A stretch of DNA of 64,000 bases from Micrasema longulum. Its lineage: Eukaryota > Arthropoda > Insecta > Trichoptera > Brachycentridae. The position numbers and the translations under genes were made by a program. The DNA is taken from contig JAGVSM010003017.1 in assembly GCA_022494885.1 (NCBI GenBank), positions 1-64,000 of the forward strand, read 5' to 3'. Positions 22,005 to 33,443 of this stretch are shown one piece after another; positions within the stretch are counted from its first letter, which is position 1, and the number at the start of each line of letters is the position of its first letter. The notes below the pieces were generated by a model. It had not been told where the DNA came from and ran no database searches. It saw only the letters and a program-made list of their open reading frames with translations.

Positions 22005-22275
22005 CATATATGTATTTAGGTAGGCCGCTTGTGGTGGGCTGGCCATGGAATGGACGACGAAAACTCCATAAAACGCCTAACTCTGTGTCACTAGGACAAC
22101 GAAGACCAGGAAGACCTAAAATGCAATGGATGGACTGCATCAGTGCAGATTTGACAATGTTGGAAGCGAGGAACTGGAGAGGAAGGGCAGCAGACCGGCA
22201 AGGGTGGGGGAGACTCCGGATTCAGCCGAGGCCCACCCAGGGCTGTCGAGCTTATGATGATGATGATGTTATTAT
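22005..22275 (+). mobile_element. LINE tail with TGA-repeat 3' end
   Basis: The plus frame reads RPGRPKMQWMDCISADLTML, ARNWRGRAADRQGWGRL and PRPTQGCRAYDDDDV. The terminal DDDD is encoded by the (TGA)n microsatellite that ends the element. It is a 5'-truncated non-LTR copy. Confidence 0.75.
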
Positions 22276-22449
22276 GTATTTAAAATAAATTAGTATTATT
22301 TATTCATGTTTTTCATTGCCGTGTTTCGTTTTTTTAACCGTCTCGTGGTGTGATAGTAAGTTAAGCAATATTGACTATGAAAATTTCAATATTCAAAATA
22401 TTATATAAAATTTTAAGCTCACCCCCTCCCTCCATCCCCTCTACCTTTT

Positions 22450-22760
22450 TTCAACTATTTCTCAAACAACATAGAATATTTTCATAATTTAATCAGTGCA
22501 TGTGCTTATTAAAATTCATGTCGTGTTGGTTTTAAATTTTTGTGCAATAACTATGGTGAAGGTGTATAGTGGATTTTGCATGTTGGTTTAATTGGTGTCA
22601 TGACGAAGCGGCGGGTACGTCTCGAAACCAGTAGACATAGAAAAGTCGGTAATGGGTTTATACAAATATTTAATAACATTTAGTGTAATGTTTGACCACA
22701 AAGTTAATGCTTTAAATATTAATATATGTTATTGTAATGTTTAAAAACTGCCGTATAATT
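22450..22760 (+). repeat. Hammerhead-bearing repeat, decayed copy
   Basis: About 290 bp match the reverse complement of 54840-55135. Shared words include AATCAGTGCATGTGCTTATT, GGTGTATAGTGG, GACATAGAAAAGTCGGTAA and GTTTGACCACAAAGTT. The ribozyme motif inside is listed separately. Confidence 0.8.
22594..22640 (+). ncRNA. Decayed hammerhead-ribozyme-like motif
   Basis: The layout follows the copies at 54947 and 55254: GGTGTC, ATGACGA, a helix II region with loop GGGTAC, GAAA, CCAG, TA, GACAT. The first core C is changed to A and the 5' arm of helix II is mutated (GCGGC against GTCTC). It is very unlikely to cleave. Confidence 0.6.
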
Positions 22761-23066
22761 ACCAAACTATTAGGATACTTAAAAAAAAACACCATTATTT
22801 TACTAACCAACATGTGCCAGGTATAACTCTTAAGGTAACAAAATATTAAAATAAAAAAAATGTTTTTTATATTAAAAAAAAAACGATTTCTTTTGTTGCT
22901 TTCTCTTAACTTTTATACATTTAATGCAAAAAATGGCAAAAGCAAAGATTAGAAAATCAAAATTTTAATTGCAAAAAATATGTTCAAACCTTTCAAAACT
23001 AACAAAATGCCACATGATGAGTTTTACTTTCAATCCAAGGACATTATGTAACAGCAAGTAATTTAT

Positions 23067-23470
23067 AATGAGGAAGTACAGTGGTTTTTAAAAAAAAATT
23101 ATTTGTTAATAGACTGTTAAACTAAGTCAAATTTTTTTTTTTTTAATTTTTATGTATCGTATTATCGGCGCTACGATTTTTCAAAGTTTTGTATTTCTGA
23201 AATAACTCCGCGTGTAACGTCAGAGGTTCATTTCCGCTTATTCTCATTCAGTTCTTCCCATTGGTCCAGAAGCGTCAAGCAGACCGGAAATCTTCCATAG
23301 CTCTTAGATTATAGGTTGATTCACATGAACCAGTGACGTCATTTAAAGTAGTGCGTTTTTATCAAAATATTTATTATTATTTTTTCTGTACATTTTCAAG
23401 AAACTTTGCGGTACAATTTAATGCTCTAATTTTTACCCCGCGTAAGAAAACATTTTTTGTATCCAATTTC
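23067..23470 (-). mobile_element. MITE-1 copy
   Basis: It is near-identical, inverted, to 19704-20133. Shared blocks include AGCGTCAAGCAGACCGGA and TTACCCCGCGTAAGAAAACA. The outer 16 bp at the high-coordinate end are missing. Confidence 0.85.
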
Positions 23471-23929
23471 TAAAAAAATGTTTATTAAAATCATGCCTTT
23501 GTGCATTTTTTCAGTATGCGAGAAGCTGTGATATTTTTTATATTAATTTATGCAAAAATGTTCACCAACCTGTTATTCTAAATAAGATACATGAGATAAG
23601 ATTGATTTAAGATTCTATTTGCTGTCTTCACTCAAAAAATGTATTTAAATATTTTTATTGTGTCAGTAGAATACATCGCTGGGCCAATGCCAAAGTCTTA
23701 ATATTGAGTTTTATATTCCCTGGACCAAATATAAATTTAAGTTAACCCAAATGATTGGAGACAAAGAGTAATTTACCTTCCAGAGACTTATCAATATTGA
23801 CATATTGAATGTCCATTTATTATTCAAATACAGTGGAATCAGCTTATTGTGATCACTATGGGACCTGCATTAAAAGTTAAAAGACGCATCCTAATCGCAA
23901 AAATGCCATGACCCAAGTGACCGAAATTT

Positions 23930-24625
23930 GGTAAGATCGGGACATCTCGAAGGAAACTAAAATGTACAATTGTGTTCCCAATATTCTTATATGGCGCAGA
24001 AACGTGGACAGTTAAAAAACTTGAACAGGAGAAAATATATGACTTTGAGATGTGGTGTTTACATCGAATGCTGAGAGTCTCATGGACAGCCAAAAGGACA
24101 AATCGCTGCCCTAGTTCTTGTATGTTCAATAGACCATTTAGCAAATTGTACAAAAGACATTGTTTTTAAAGTCAAATCAGTGAGTGGAGATTGGCACTCA
24201 AAAAATGCTGAAAATATTATTTAATAATGGAAAAAATAATATTTCTTTAGCTACATGAATGTGTAATAAGATAATAAACATATTGGCATTCGCAATTAAA
24301 AATTTTTTAAATGGTCTATTGGCAGCAAAATGTCTCCATACTAGAGGAACTCAATGTGAAAGTTCGCCTATCAACCATATGCTGCCAGCGTATTCTGCAG
24401 TTCTTTAGACACATAGCTAGACGTGACCCAGAAAATCTGGAGAAAATAATAATCACAGGCGGTGTGCCAGGACGAAGAAGCAGAGGCAGAACTGCAGCTC
24501 GATGAATCGACCAGGTGAAAACGATGTCACGGGTGATCCCATATGGAGCTGTGGAGAGGGCGCAGAGCCGTGAAGGGTGGATACGCTTTGTCAATGGGAT
24601 GGCTGGGGAGAGCACCAACTGATGG
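23930..24625 (+). mobile_element. RTE-like LINE fragment with internal insertion
   Basis: The first piece reads FLYGAETWTVKKLEQEKIYD and MLRVSWTAKRTN (to 24108). The second resumes at about 24325 with VSILEELNVKVRLSTICCQR, FRHIARRDPENLEKIIIT and GVPGRRSRGRTAA. The 215 bp between them is unrelated AT-rich DNA. It is inactive. Confidence 0.85.
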
Positions 24626-24639
24626 ATAGAACAATGCTT

Positions 24640-25590
24640 CCCTAAAATTTGACCTCTAAACAATCAGTATCTATTTTTTTTATTCAATAAAATCAGCTAT
24701 AAGTTAACTAAGCTTTTAAATAACTACAAGAAATGTTTCATTATGTATTTGTTGTTTTAATCGTAGATGGGTTCGATGTTCATTCATTAATAGCTTCAAA
24801 AAAGTTTCGACAACCCTACACACAACCTTTCGACTGCGCAGTTATGCGAGGACTGGCATAAGGTATAAAATACACTGTGTTCTATCTGATTCCGGAATAT
24901 GGAACTGCTTAAGTGTTTGTTATTAAGTTCGTTCGTTCGTTGTTAAGTTCGTTCCTTAAAGGCGGTCTTTCAGTACAGAATTTCACAAGTCCGCACATGC
25001 GCAAATAGAGATCTTTAGTGTCTGTGGAACAAACACATTCAGGTTATTTTTCCATGTATTGTGACGGTCATATAACAAATTTAGCACTTAAATCGATTGA
25101 CACAATGGCATTATAATATTAAACTCTGAAATATAACTCTTATGCTGAAATTATGCCAGAAAATAGCTTTTTAGTTGATTTCAAAGCACTTCATAAATAT
25201 TTCATTGTTAGTAGTAGGCACGAATTTCACCTATGTATGAATCTAGTACCAAGTGACTGCATCCCTATTTAAAGACCTCACCGCACACTCCTGGTACAAA
25301 CAGCTGTGGAATGTTTTTCTCATGTAGAGGCGAGTATTTTTGTGTCTAAAAATGAGTGTAAATGTGATCTGGACTATTAAAAATCACGAAATTTTGATTG
25401 ATTTTATAAAAATTAATTAAAATTTGTACTTAACCTTAAAATGCACTCTGTAGCATGATTTGAATCATCTAAGTCTTCCCTAAATGATAGTTTTCTACTT
25501 TCAATGACCCCACATCTTCCAATTATACCTACTCATAATGCTAAGTTGTCTGTTTTCTGCTGCAGTACGTCTTAGTTTTATAAAAATAAG
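24640..25590. other. Intergenic DNA, nothing recognised
   Basis: About 950 bp with no coding signature. A short GTTCGTTCGTTCGTTG repeat lies at about 24929. Confidence 0.4.
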
Positions 25591-26385
25591 TTAACCTTTC
25601 GATCGGTGCTGTGTAGTCACTACACATGCAAAAAATGAGAGATTTTAAATCGTAAAAGTGTAATATTCTTCGGCAATTGCTTCAATTATTTATAGTTGAA
25701 GTCAAAAGTGATGATATTTTTAATCTAATTGCTAAAAACATGAAAGAAAAAAACATTAATTCATGCTCTCAGTAAAATCTTATGCTCTCGCGCAAAAGAA
25801 CCGCCCCCAACGAAAGTCGGGTAGCTACTAATGCGGCTGACAGGCGCATAAAAATTGTCTCTCTCACTCCCTAATATACCCGTATTATCGAAAGTAAGAT
25901 GTAAAGAGTGTGTGAGACATTAATATATTAGGATTACTTTGAATCGGGTTGTGGTCCTGTGGCTAGTGTCTCGGACTCATGGACCAAAGGTCTGTGGTTC
26001 GAATCCCACTTTACCCCAACTTGATTCCCATTTTCTAATAGTGAGTTATTTACAACTCGTTGAAAATGGCCCTCAAAATTAAATATTTGGGTAAATCATA
26101 AGAACGCAAATATTTCTTTTTTTAAAAAAAAAAAAAAACTCTTTTACTACAATCGCAACATGCAACACATTGGTAAACTTTCTATTGTATTGGTGATATC
26201 TCCGATTTTTGATAAAACGCTCTTTATGTTCCCAATTCATTATTTAATAAAAAAATCATTTTTACTGATACGTAAATGTAAAACGAAGGAATACTGAAAA
26301 TCTCAACCCATCATTTATTATATTTATGGAGTTATTAAAGTTATTAGATGCAATGCGTACTAGCTACACATCACCGGGAAGGGAG
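25591..26385 (+). mobile_element. TTAA-flanked element, copy interrupted by SINE-D
   Basis: It starts at TTAA (25591) with GGTGCTGTGTAGTCAC and ends with GCTACACATCACCGGGAAGG. This matches 31705-32215 with more divergence. SINE-D (25946-26134) sits inside and SINE-A sits on its right end. Confidence 0.7.
25946..26134 (+). mobile_element. SINE-D (tRNA-derived)
   Basis: A tRNA-like head starts GGGTTGTGGTCCTGTGGCTA, with box B GGTTCGAATCC and a closing TTTACCCC that pairs with the first bases. A 100-bp body and a T/A-rich end follow. The stems are imperfect, so I read it as a SINE, not a tRNA gene. Confidence 0.7.
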
Positions 26386-26600
26386 TTTTTTTTTTTTTTT
26401 TAAGGAATAACCCGCTAAGCCTCTATTTAGAGGCTTGTCAGTAGGTGGGATAGAGTGGATATGAATGGAGGTAATGAAAAATACACCACAACACCCAGAC
26501 CAATTGAGAAAAATTATTTCTTGGATCTTTTTCTTGCAACTGGCGGGAATCGAACCCGCGACGCCAGTTTCACAGTTGGCCGACACCAACTGTGCCACGT
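26386..26600 (-). mobile_element. SINE-A copy
   Basis: Reading the minus strand: tRNA-like head with box B GGTTCGATTCC, body, hairpin AAGCCTC/GAGGCTT near 26415-26434, and a homopolymer tail at 26386-26402. Confidence 0.9.
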
Positions 26601-26814
26601 AATCAAATTAGGTGATCACAGATATTAGATAATGACACTGCTCTCTGTTAGTTGAAATCTGTGGTCACCGTTAAAAAGACCAATTTGCAATATGTTATGC
26701 CCTGCTAGGCAAAAGCACCGCTTTCTTAGGAAATCATGGCTTACATGTGGCTATAATATTTTTAAAATCATAATTAATAAACATCTAAAAATAGTAAAAA
26801 AGCTGCAAGATTTA

Positions 26815-27165
26815 TTTATCTGTATTAATTTATTTACATACATGTAGTATATTACACATTATTTTTTTTTAAATTTAAATCTTAAAGTAGGGCACACATA
26901 TCATACATATTGTTATGTGTGTTCTAATAATAACATTGCAAATATATTTAATTTATAAATTGTTTATCACATATGTCTTGACCATTATTTTAAATTTTGA
27001 TATGTTTTTTTCTTTATAAATATTTTTTCCATTTCGTAATACTTTTTAATTGCTTTAAATAAAATTGAATTTTGTGACATTGCCTTTTTCCTAAATGGAA
27101 GTCTAATTTTGTTCTTTTCTCTAGTATTGTGATCGTGTTCATGCTGGTTCCGATCAATTGAGACA
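26815..27165 (-). mobile_element. LINE 3' tail (same family as 48570-49470)
   Basis: The minus frame reads ILEKRTKLDFHLGKRQCHKI followed by FYLKQLKSITK, near identical to 48731-48830. The shared 3' UTR has AGTAGGGCACACATATCATA. Confidence 0.8.
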
Positions 27166-27665
27166 TAAGTCCCAACTCCATGGTACTAAAAGCCCTGTGT
27201 TGAGATGGGACGAGCAATTAGTTGACACAGACACGTGAGTATATCACCACAAATATGTATAGGATCAGAAACACAAAAAAAATTCAATAAAACGTATGTA
27301 TGGCACATCAATATGGTAAACAGCAAACTCAAACATTTGGTAAATCATCAAGGAGTTTCCCACTCAAATCCCTCCCAGTAAGGAAAATACAGTCCTTGAC
27401 TCCTATCTTGAAAATAGTTTTTGTCCCGAGAGCTTAATACTTTCTTCCAAAATATTGAATACTCTCGGTGCAATAAATGAGAGATGTCTCTGTCCGCGTA
27501 CGGACATTTTGCTGAGACCTCTCCTTATTGTTCGACCAGAAGTGTGCAAGTGCTTCTTTTAGATACAGTTGTCTCATATCCAGGACCTTCATGTATTGGA
27601 GCAACTGTTCTGATGGGTATGTCGGAGGGCGCCGGAATATTATTCCTCTGTGAATATATATTCCT
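27166..27665 (-). mobile_element. LINE 3' region (second family)
   Basis: A block around CATAAGTCCCAACTCCATGG and GACGAGCAATTAGTTGACAC recurs at 54725-54850. The piece up to 27660 is unique in the window and AT-poor, with broken minus-strand coding. The assignment to a retrotransposon rests on the shared end. Confidence 0.55.
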
Positions 27666-27673
27666 GTAATACG

Positions 27674-27868
27674 GCGGCCTCCGTGGTGTAGTGGTCAAGA
27701 CGCTTGACTCACGCACGGAAGGTTCCGGGTTCGATTCCCGGTGAGAACATAAACATTAAAATGTATTTTTCTCAAGCCTGGTGCTTTGTATGTAATTCAC
27801 CACTGTAACCTCTTGGCCTGTTGTGGTGCAAAAAAAAAAAAAATGTAAAAAAAAAAAAAAAAAAAAAT
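27674..27868 (+). mobile_element. SINE-B (tRNA-derived), tail to tail with METTL25
   Basis: The head has box A (TGGTGTAGTGG) and a perfect box B (GGTTCGATTCC); the CCGTGGTGTAGTGGTCAAGA block resembles tRNA-Val. A long A-run at 27828-27868 ends the element 12 bp short of the METTL25 stop codon on the opposite strand. Confidence 0.88.
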
Positions 27869-27879
27869 ACATTTGTTTA

Positions 27880-30800
27880 TTAAATTTGAGACTTACTAGC
27901 TACAAGGGCACAACACCTGGGAGAAATAGTCTCATCGGTAACTTTAACACAATTATAATCATTCAAAACAGCATCATATTGACTAAGATATGCCAATTTA
28001 TCTAACAATATTACATTTTCACATAATTCTTGCAAAGAATCCTGCAGAAGTATAAAAATAAATGCCGCTCTGTAATCACACTCGGTCAGTTCATTCCAAA
28101 GGCACTGCAACTTGAATACATCAAACTCTTTAAGATTTCCAGCCTCTAAAACACTTGTGAAATTGTGCGATTCATTATTCACATTACAATTTTGAAGTTT
28201 GTCATTAGATTCACATTTTGAATTTTGTAAGACATATCCTCTGCTTAAAGCGTCTTGTAGAAAACGCGTAAAGTCACATTTTTCTGACTCTGTTTTTCTT
28301 ACCCCTCTTCTTTTAGTTTTGATGAGTTTGCAATTTTCTGGAAAATAAAATAAAATTAACAATATTTTGGGTATGTCTAAATCTATGTAGACTAATTTTG
28401 AATTTATTCATTTTGATATTAGATATTTTTTCAACAGAGGTAAATCAGTTGATAGGTTGAGAAATTTTGCTTATAATCTGCCATCGGCTGGGTCAAGTGA
28501 TTACTTTACACGCTATGTAACATTCACTATCCTACCTATGTTTGAACATCTGTATTCCTTCAATTCGTTCATTTTTACATATCGTTGGCCTAACTTGTAA
28601 AAGTCCTAAACTTACTTTTATATAAGGGGGTGTAAAAACAGTTTTTACTTTGAATTGTACAATACTTCCACGGGACCACAACCCAGTACATAAAATAAAG
28701 ACCGTCGTATTTTTTCCGTAGATATAGTTGAAGGGCCGGCAATCGATACAGGCTACTTTTTATCCCAAAAAAGATATCATTCGATTGCAATTTTTTTATT
28801 GTTAAACAACACATAATTAATGAACTAATTTCTCCTTAATTTCATGCGAGCAAGTCCGCGGGTAAAATAAACAAACAAACAAACCATCACGCCGTTTCTC
28901 CCTAGGGGTAGGCAGAGAGGATAGAACACCATATCACTCTATCTTAGCATACAGACATCGCTTCCTCTACATTCATACATCTTCTCATGCACAAACGCCG
29001 ATTATTCCTTCTTTTGAGATGTCCATCTTCAAGTATTTGATGGACTTGATCGTGCCGTGTCTTTCTCGGTCTTTCTTGTTTTTTGCATCCATAAACATTC
29101 GCATCGTAGATCCTTTTAGCCGTTTTATCGCTGTCCATTCGCTCTACATGTCTAAACCAACGCAGCACCCCTTTCTTGATTCTGTCGATAATGCATGTCT
29201 CAGCCTTACACACTTCACGGATCTCAACATTTGTGCACCTATCATACATCGTTTTACCACACATTTGCCTGAGGGATCGCTTTTCGACAGCATTCAACCT
29301 ACTTTCATCATCATTTTTCCAATTCCATACTTCACTCCCATACATTAGAGTTGGCACTAGAACTCTGTTGTGAACTGCTAGAAATTTTAGTTGACATATA
29401 TTACAACATAGTCAGAATGACATTTCATAAGCCCTGTAAATGCCTAGACATCCATGATCCTACTCTAAGATGTTCTCCATCTCTGATGTAAAATGTTTAC
29501 CTTTTAAAGCATAAAGTTCCAGAACACTTCTACTTAGAAGATGAAAAACTCTTTTATTGTAATCTTCGTTAGTTTGCCAAACCTTTTGAGTTCTTTGACA
29601 GCCGAGTCTTAAAAATGGCCGTTGCAAAAATGAATCTGCTTTGAAATTACAAAAACATGCTTTTAACACATCGCTTAAAGGAAAATTTTCGAAACCGACA
29701 GAAGGAAAATCATATTGACTACTTTCAGAAACCATTGAATCATTTAGTGAAGAAGTATCAATGTTTTTACTATTTTTATTAGAAGTATTACATTGATTAC
29801 AATCATTGCTCTCTGCTTTAATTTCATCAATTATATCTTCAGAATTCAAATGAATGCTCTCAATTTTACATTCATTATCAAACTTTGATGGTTCAATAGA
29901 CATTTTATGATAACAGCAAGGCATAATATAAATCCCAGTACAGAGATCCATCTTTAAAAATAATTTCAAGGCGTATATCGATAGATCGGCACACGCATGA
30001 AGCCCTGTAATTAAAAATCTCCGAGTATTCGGGAACAAATCTTCGATAAATTTATTGATGGCCATTTCAGAGTCGGCTGTCACGTAGTATTGCATATATT
30101 TGACGGATTCATTTGAGTTTTTAAAGAGTTTATTTTTGCGTTTATCAGCCAGTTGGACATTTTTAGCACTGCCTTCTAAACCAAGCACTTTGTAGCCATA
30201 TTTTTCGTGCAGATGTTGGCTCAGGTAACCCTAAAAAATAATTTTATGCATTAATATATTACAACAGAGATGAAGAACATTTTACAGAAGAGAATATAGA
30301 AGTCTAGGCATTTACAGGGCTTATTAATTTATTTATACACACGGCACGCAGTGCCTTTTACCCTACAAAAATACATATTCAATAGAATATAAAGACTCCA
30401 GTATAATGTGGTTGCGCCACATGTTCTATGTTTATTGTGTATTGCACATTTACTAGGTTGTTGTGATAAATTTAATGCTAACTACTGAGCCCTGGTGAAA
30501 ATGTTGCAATTATCCTACTGTGGGTACAATATTTTTCCTTTTCGGCTCAATAACAACTGAACTGTCACCGAATGTACACGTGATTTTGATATTCTCAGCG
30601 AGATCACTAACAAGTTATTATAGCTATTAATAAGTCATTCCAATCTACTGTGTCGTGTTATTGTATGAATCAATAATCAAGAAACCGACAAGTGCCGATC
30701 TGACCCCAGGATCTGATAGAGCCTACTGCGAGGGAGACGTTTGAACATTAAGTTAAGAACCCCAGTACAAGGTAGGTAATTGCGTCGATTTTTATTGGGA

Positions 30801-32680
30801 TTCAGTGGCAAAGTAACTAAAGATAACACATAGCAACGCCACATTCCGTGAACCAGCAAAAAACGCAATATTCGAGCGTCCATCTACTATCCGGCAAGTG
30901 GCGCTATCATAATGTGAAAAACAAAAGAATTTTGTTATATAAATACTATAACACAGCATTTTCATATAAAAAACATGCTTAGATATAGTTTATAAAAAAT
31001 AAAATTTAAACAATGTGTGGATATAAAATTTTTAATTCTTAAAAGAAAAGGATCTTCTTTATCTTTTTTTTTAAAAGGATACAAAATATAAGTACATATA
31101 TTTATTTTTTTTGGACCACAATAGGCCAGGAGGCCCAATTACAGTGGCGATTACATCACAGAACACCCAGACTTGAGAAAATCACATTTAATTTTTGTGT
31201 TCTCACCGGGAATCGAACCCGGAACTTTCCGTGTGTGAGTCAAGCGTCTTGACCACTACACTACAAATGCAAAGAGCAATAAAATTCTTATGACCTGTCA
31301 TTAATAATAATATTTAGCCGATTTGAATAGCGCCATTTTTGTTAAAAATCAGCTCAAGGACCCTCTACAATTTTACATGTAAACTTACATTCCAACTAAG
31401 CTAACATTACTGGTTTAAGTGGCCACTTAACAACTGCGTAACATTTACCATTCTGCCTATGTTCAAACATATATATTCCTTCCATTTTCTCATTTGTTGA
31501 TCTTTGTGAAGTCAAAGGGCTGAAACCTTTATCAATGCGGGTGAGATTCTGCCTGAATTATTGCACCTACATACTAGGTAAAGCCTGAAAATACTTTTAA
31601 ATTTTCAAACTTCTTGAAGCGGCTGGTTTTGTAAACAATATTTTGAGTTTGTCCAAATATTTGTAGACAGGAACTGGATTCAACCCCTTTGGGAGTTATC
31701 AACATTAACCTTTCCCTTACTGTTCTAAAAACACCCGCGCGTTACGGTGCTGTGTAGTCACAACACATAAAAAAAATAAGAGATTTCAAAGGGGAAAAAT
31801 GGAATATTTATAGGGAATGACTTTAATTAACCACAATTTAATTCAAAGATGATAATATTTCAAATCTAACTGCTGAAAACATGAAAAAACCATTGGGTAT
31901 CGCTAACGACTCGGGCGAAACGTGCACCCGCGCCAACTTCGCGAGAGCTACTAAGTAGCTATATAGTATTGGACTATGTGACTGACAGAGTATACGTTTG
32001 ATGATATTTGTAATTTATCCGCGATTTCCGATAAAATGTCTTTTTTGTGCCTAATAAGTACTTATCATTTAATAACAACTTATTTCAGTCGATACGTAAA
32101 CGAGTAATCGAGGAATACTGAAAATTTAAACCCAATATTGATTATATTTATAAAGATATTATAGTTATTAGACGCGATGTGTACTGGCTACACATCACCG
32201 GGGAGGGAGGGTTAATTTGTCTTGTTATTAATGACAGCTAAATTAATAAAGTAATTTAGTTCTTACCAAACCAGATCCTAGATCAATAATGAGCTTAACA
32301 TCTTTTAAAACACATAATTTATGAATTCCTTGAGACAGTTGAATTATTTCGTGCTGTTTTTTAGGACTTAGGCCAGAAAAAAGCTTTTGTTTATCTTTTG
32401 AATCTATTATCATATCAACACTCTTAAAACAAGGTGAAAAATCCCTTAGTCTTTTAAAAAATCCATTGAAGAAATTCCCTATTGTTAAATTATCAACATT
32501 TATATCTTCGATTGTCAAATTTGCAGTACTCTGCAGCCAAGTTTCTGGAATTTTTTTCAACACTGCTTTAGTTAATATTTCTGTGTTAGAATATTTGAAT
32601 AAATAGTCGTATTTTGACAGAAATCCAATTGAATCGTGAAAGTACAATTCATATGATTTGTAACCGTTAGGAAGCGCCAT
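27880..32680 (-). CDS. METTL25: METTL25-type methyltransferase-like protein, 3 coding exons
   Basis: Exons, minus strand: 32680-32267, 30230-29501 and 28337-27880, joined at GT-AG sites in phases 0 and 1, give 533 residues. The Rossmann SAM-binding motif IIDLGSG (residues 131-137) ends exon 1 and continues as LGYLSQHL in exon 2, with acidic VLGLEG at about 153-158. SPKKQHEI precedes it. GLHACADLS (214-222), MPCCYHKMS (241-249) and the C-terminal SPRCCALVA (520-528) are family hallmarks; GLHACGD is usual, so A replaces G. The exact substrate of the METTL25 branch is not something I can state. The closely related METTL25B/RRNAD1 is the alternative; GYLSQHL...KYGYKVLG favours METTL25. The ATG at 32680 follows a 3' splice site, implying an untranslated upstream exon. 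AATAAA overlaps the stop codon region (27876-27881). Introns are largely transposons. Confidence 0.93.
28425..28585 (+). repeat. Rep-A fragment in METTL25 intron 2
   Basis: It has the core ACACGCTATGTAACATTCAC and the edge ATGTTTGAACATCTGTATTC, with more divergence than most copies. Confidence 0.6.
28880..29395 (-). mobile_element. LINE fragment in METTL25 intron 2
   Basis: A 137-residue minus-strand frame reads MPTLMYGSEVWNWKNDDES, LRQMCGKTMYDRCTNVEIRE, VLRWFRHVERMDSDKTAKRI and NNRRLCMRRCMNVEEA. This is the C-terminal part of a non-LTR polymerase. The catalytic part is missing. Confidence 0.88.
29405..29498 (-). repeat. Rep-A fragment touching the METTL25 exon 2 donor
   Basis: The repeat similarity (AACATTTTACATCAGAGATG) begins at about the third base of the intron, right after the AAAG|GT donor at 29501/29500. 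Confidence 0.7.
30262..31100. other. METTL25 intron 1, Rep-A stub and unrecognised DNA
   Basis: A Rep-A start (CAACAGAGATGAAGAACATT to about 30325) is followed by 770 bp with no recognised feature. Confidence 0.45.
31101..31270 (-). mobile_element. SINE-B copy in METTL25 intron 1
   Basis: On the minus strand: GTCAAGACGCTTGACTCACA, box B GGTTCGATTCC, then the body GAACACAAAAATT and AGGCCTCCTGGCCTATTGTG. The first 10 bp of the head are degraded. It is in the sense orientation with METTL25. Confidence 0.82.
31390..31704 (+). repeat. Rep-A copy in METTL25 intron 1
   Basis: It runs from TTTAAGTGGCCACTTAACAA to GAGTTTGTCCAAATATTTGT and TTTGGGAGTTATCAACATTA, in the standard module order. Confidence 0.8.
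31705..32215 (+). mobile_element. TTAA-flanked MITE (511 bp), piggyBac-like
   Basis: It is bounded by TTAA at both ends (31705-31708 and 32212-32215). The termini are TTAACCTTTCCC and GGGAGGGAGGGTTAA, with inner CTGTGTAGTCACA facing TGGCTACACATCA. There is no coding capacity. Copies are at 15785 and 25591. TTAA targeting is typical of piggyBac-type transposons; that link is inference. Confidence 0.75.
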
Positions 32681-32849
32681 TGTTTTAACCTGAGAACAGA
32701 AAAAAAGTATTATATCTAGAATCAATAAATAATATTTAGAATTAGATCAAATACTTTCATAATCAACTATTATGATTTCAGTAGTACTTTCATATCTTTA
32801 GCTTCGAATTCAAAAGGATCAAAATCCAGCCAAAGCTGGTTTGATATTC

Positions 32850-33270
32850 TTGCACAAATCAATATCTAACTGTATAGATGCCCATGATACCCTTGCTCAG
32901 TTAAACATTAATGTACCTAGCCGTAACTTGCGTACCAATCCTGTCTGCTGTGGGAAATTATAAAACAAACATCGGATTCTTTTCTCTGCCGAGGATCCTC
33001 AGAACAGTGAATGAAATCACACTAAACGGTACTGTCGATATGTTCCTACAGCAAGGGCAGGCATTTAAGAAGCGAGCGGTGTTTTGTCTCCTGACTCGCG
33101 ATGTCACATTGTCACACATGTCCATTTCCGCCTAGATTATGCCATATTTTTGCCTTTTGTTAATTATACATTTTGTACATTTAAGTAGACTTTAAGAATG
33201 TTTAGATTAAGTATTACTCATTAATGCTAATCTATTAGGCCTGTTGATTGTCTTAAAATATATATATGTA
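32850..33270 (+). mobile_element. LINE tail remnant (HRTNY family)
   Basis: Frames read LAQLNINVPSRNLRTN and, after a shift, FFSLPRILRTVNE and VDMFLQQGQAFKK, matching the layout of 47237-47653. It lies between METTL25's coding start and its presumed 5' exon. Confidence 0.6.
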
Positions 33271-33443
33271 TCAATTGCCAAATTCATCATTATTCCCCTT
33301 TCCCCACCCATTGGTGCATAGGGCACTGCACTAATAAACCAAATGCAGCAAATTTCAATAATTTGTCACATGATGGCAAGATGATCAGTCTTATTGCATA
33401 ATAATCTTTTCTGGGTTATTATACCGTGTGTCGTTCGTAATAT

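Noticed and set aside
27674..27750. tRNA-like sequence with perfect box B
   Set aside because: The acceptor stem does not pair, and the same head with a shared body and A-tail occurs at 31101 and 42764, so it is a SINE.
29019..29373. Plus-strand frames of 109 and 65 residues
   Set aside because: They are antisense shadows of the LINE coding on the minus strand.
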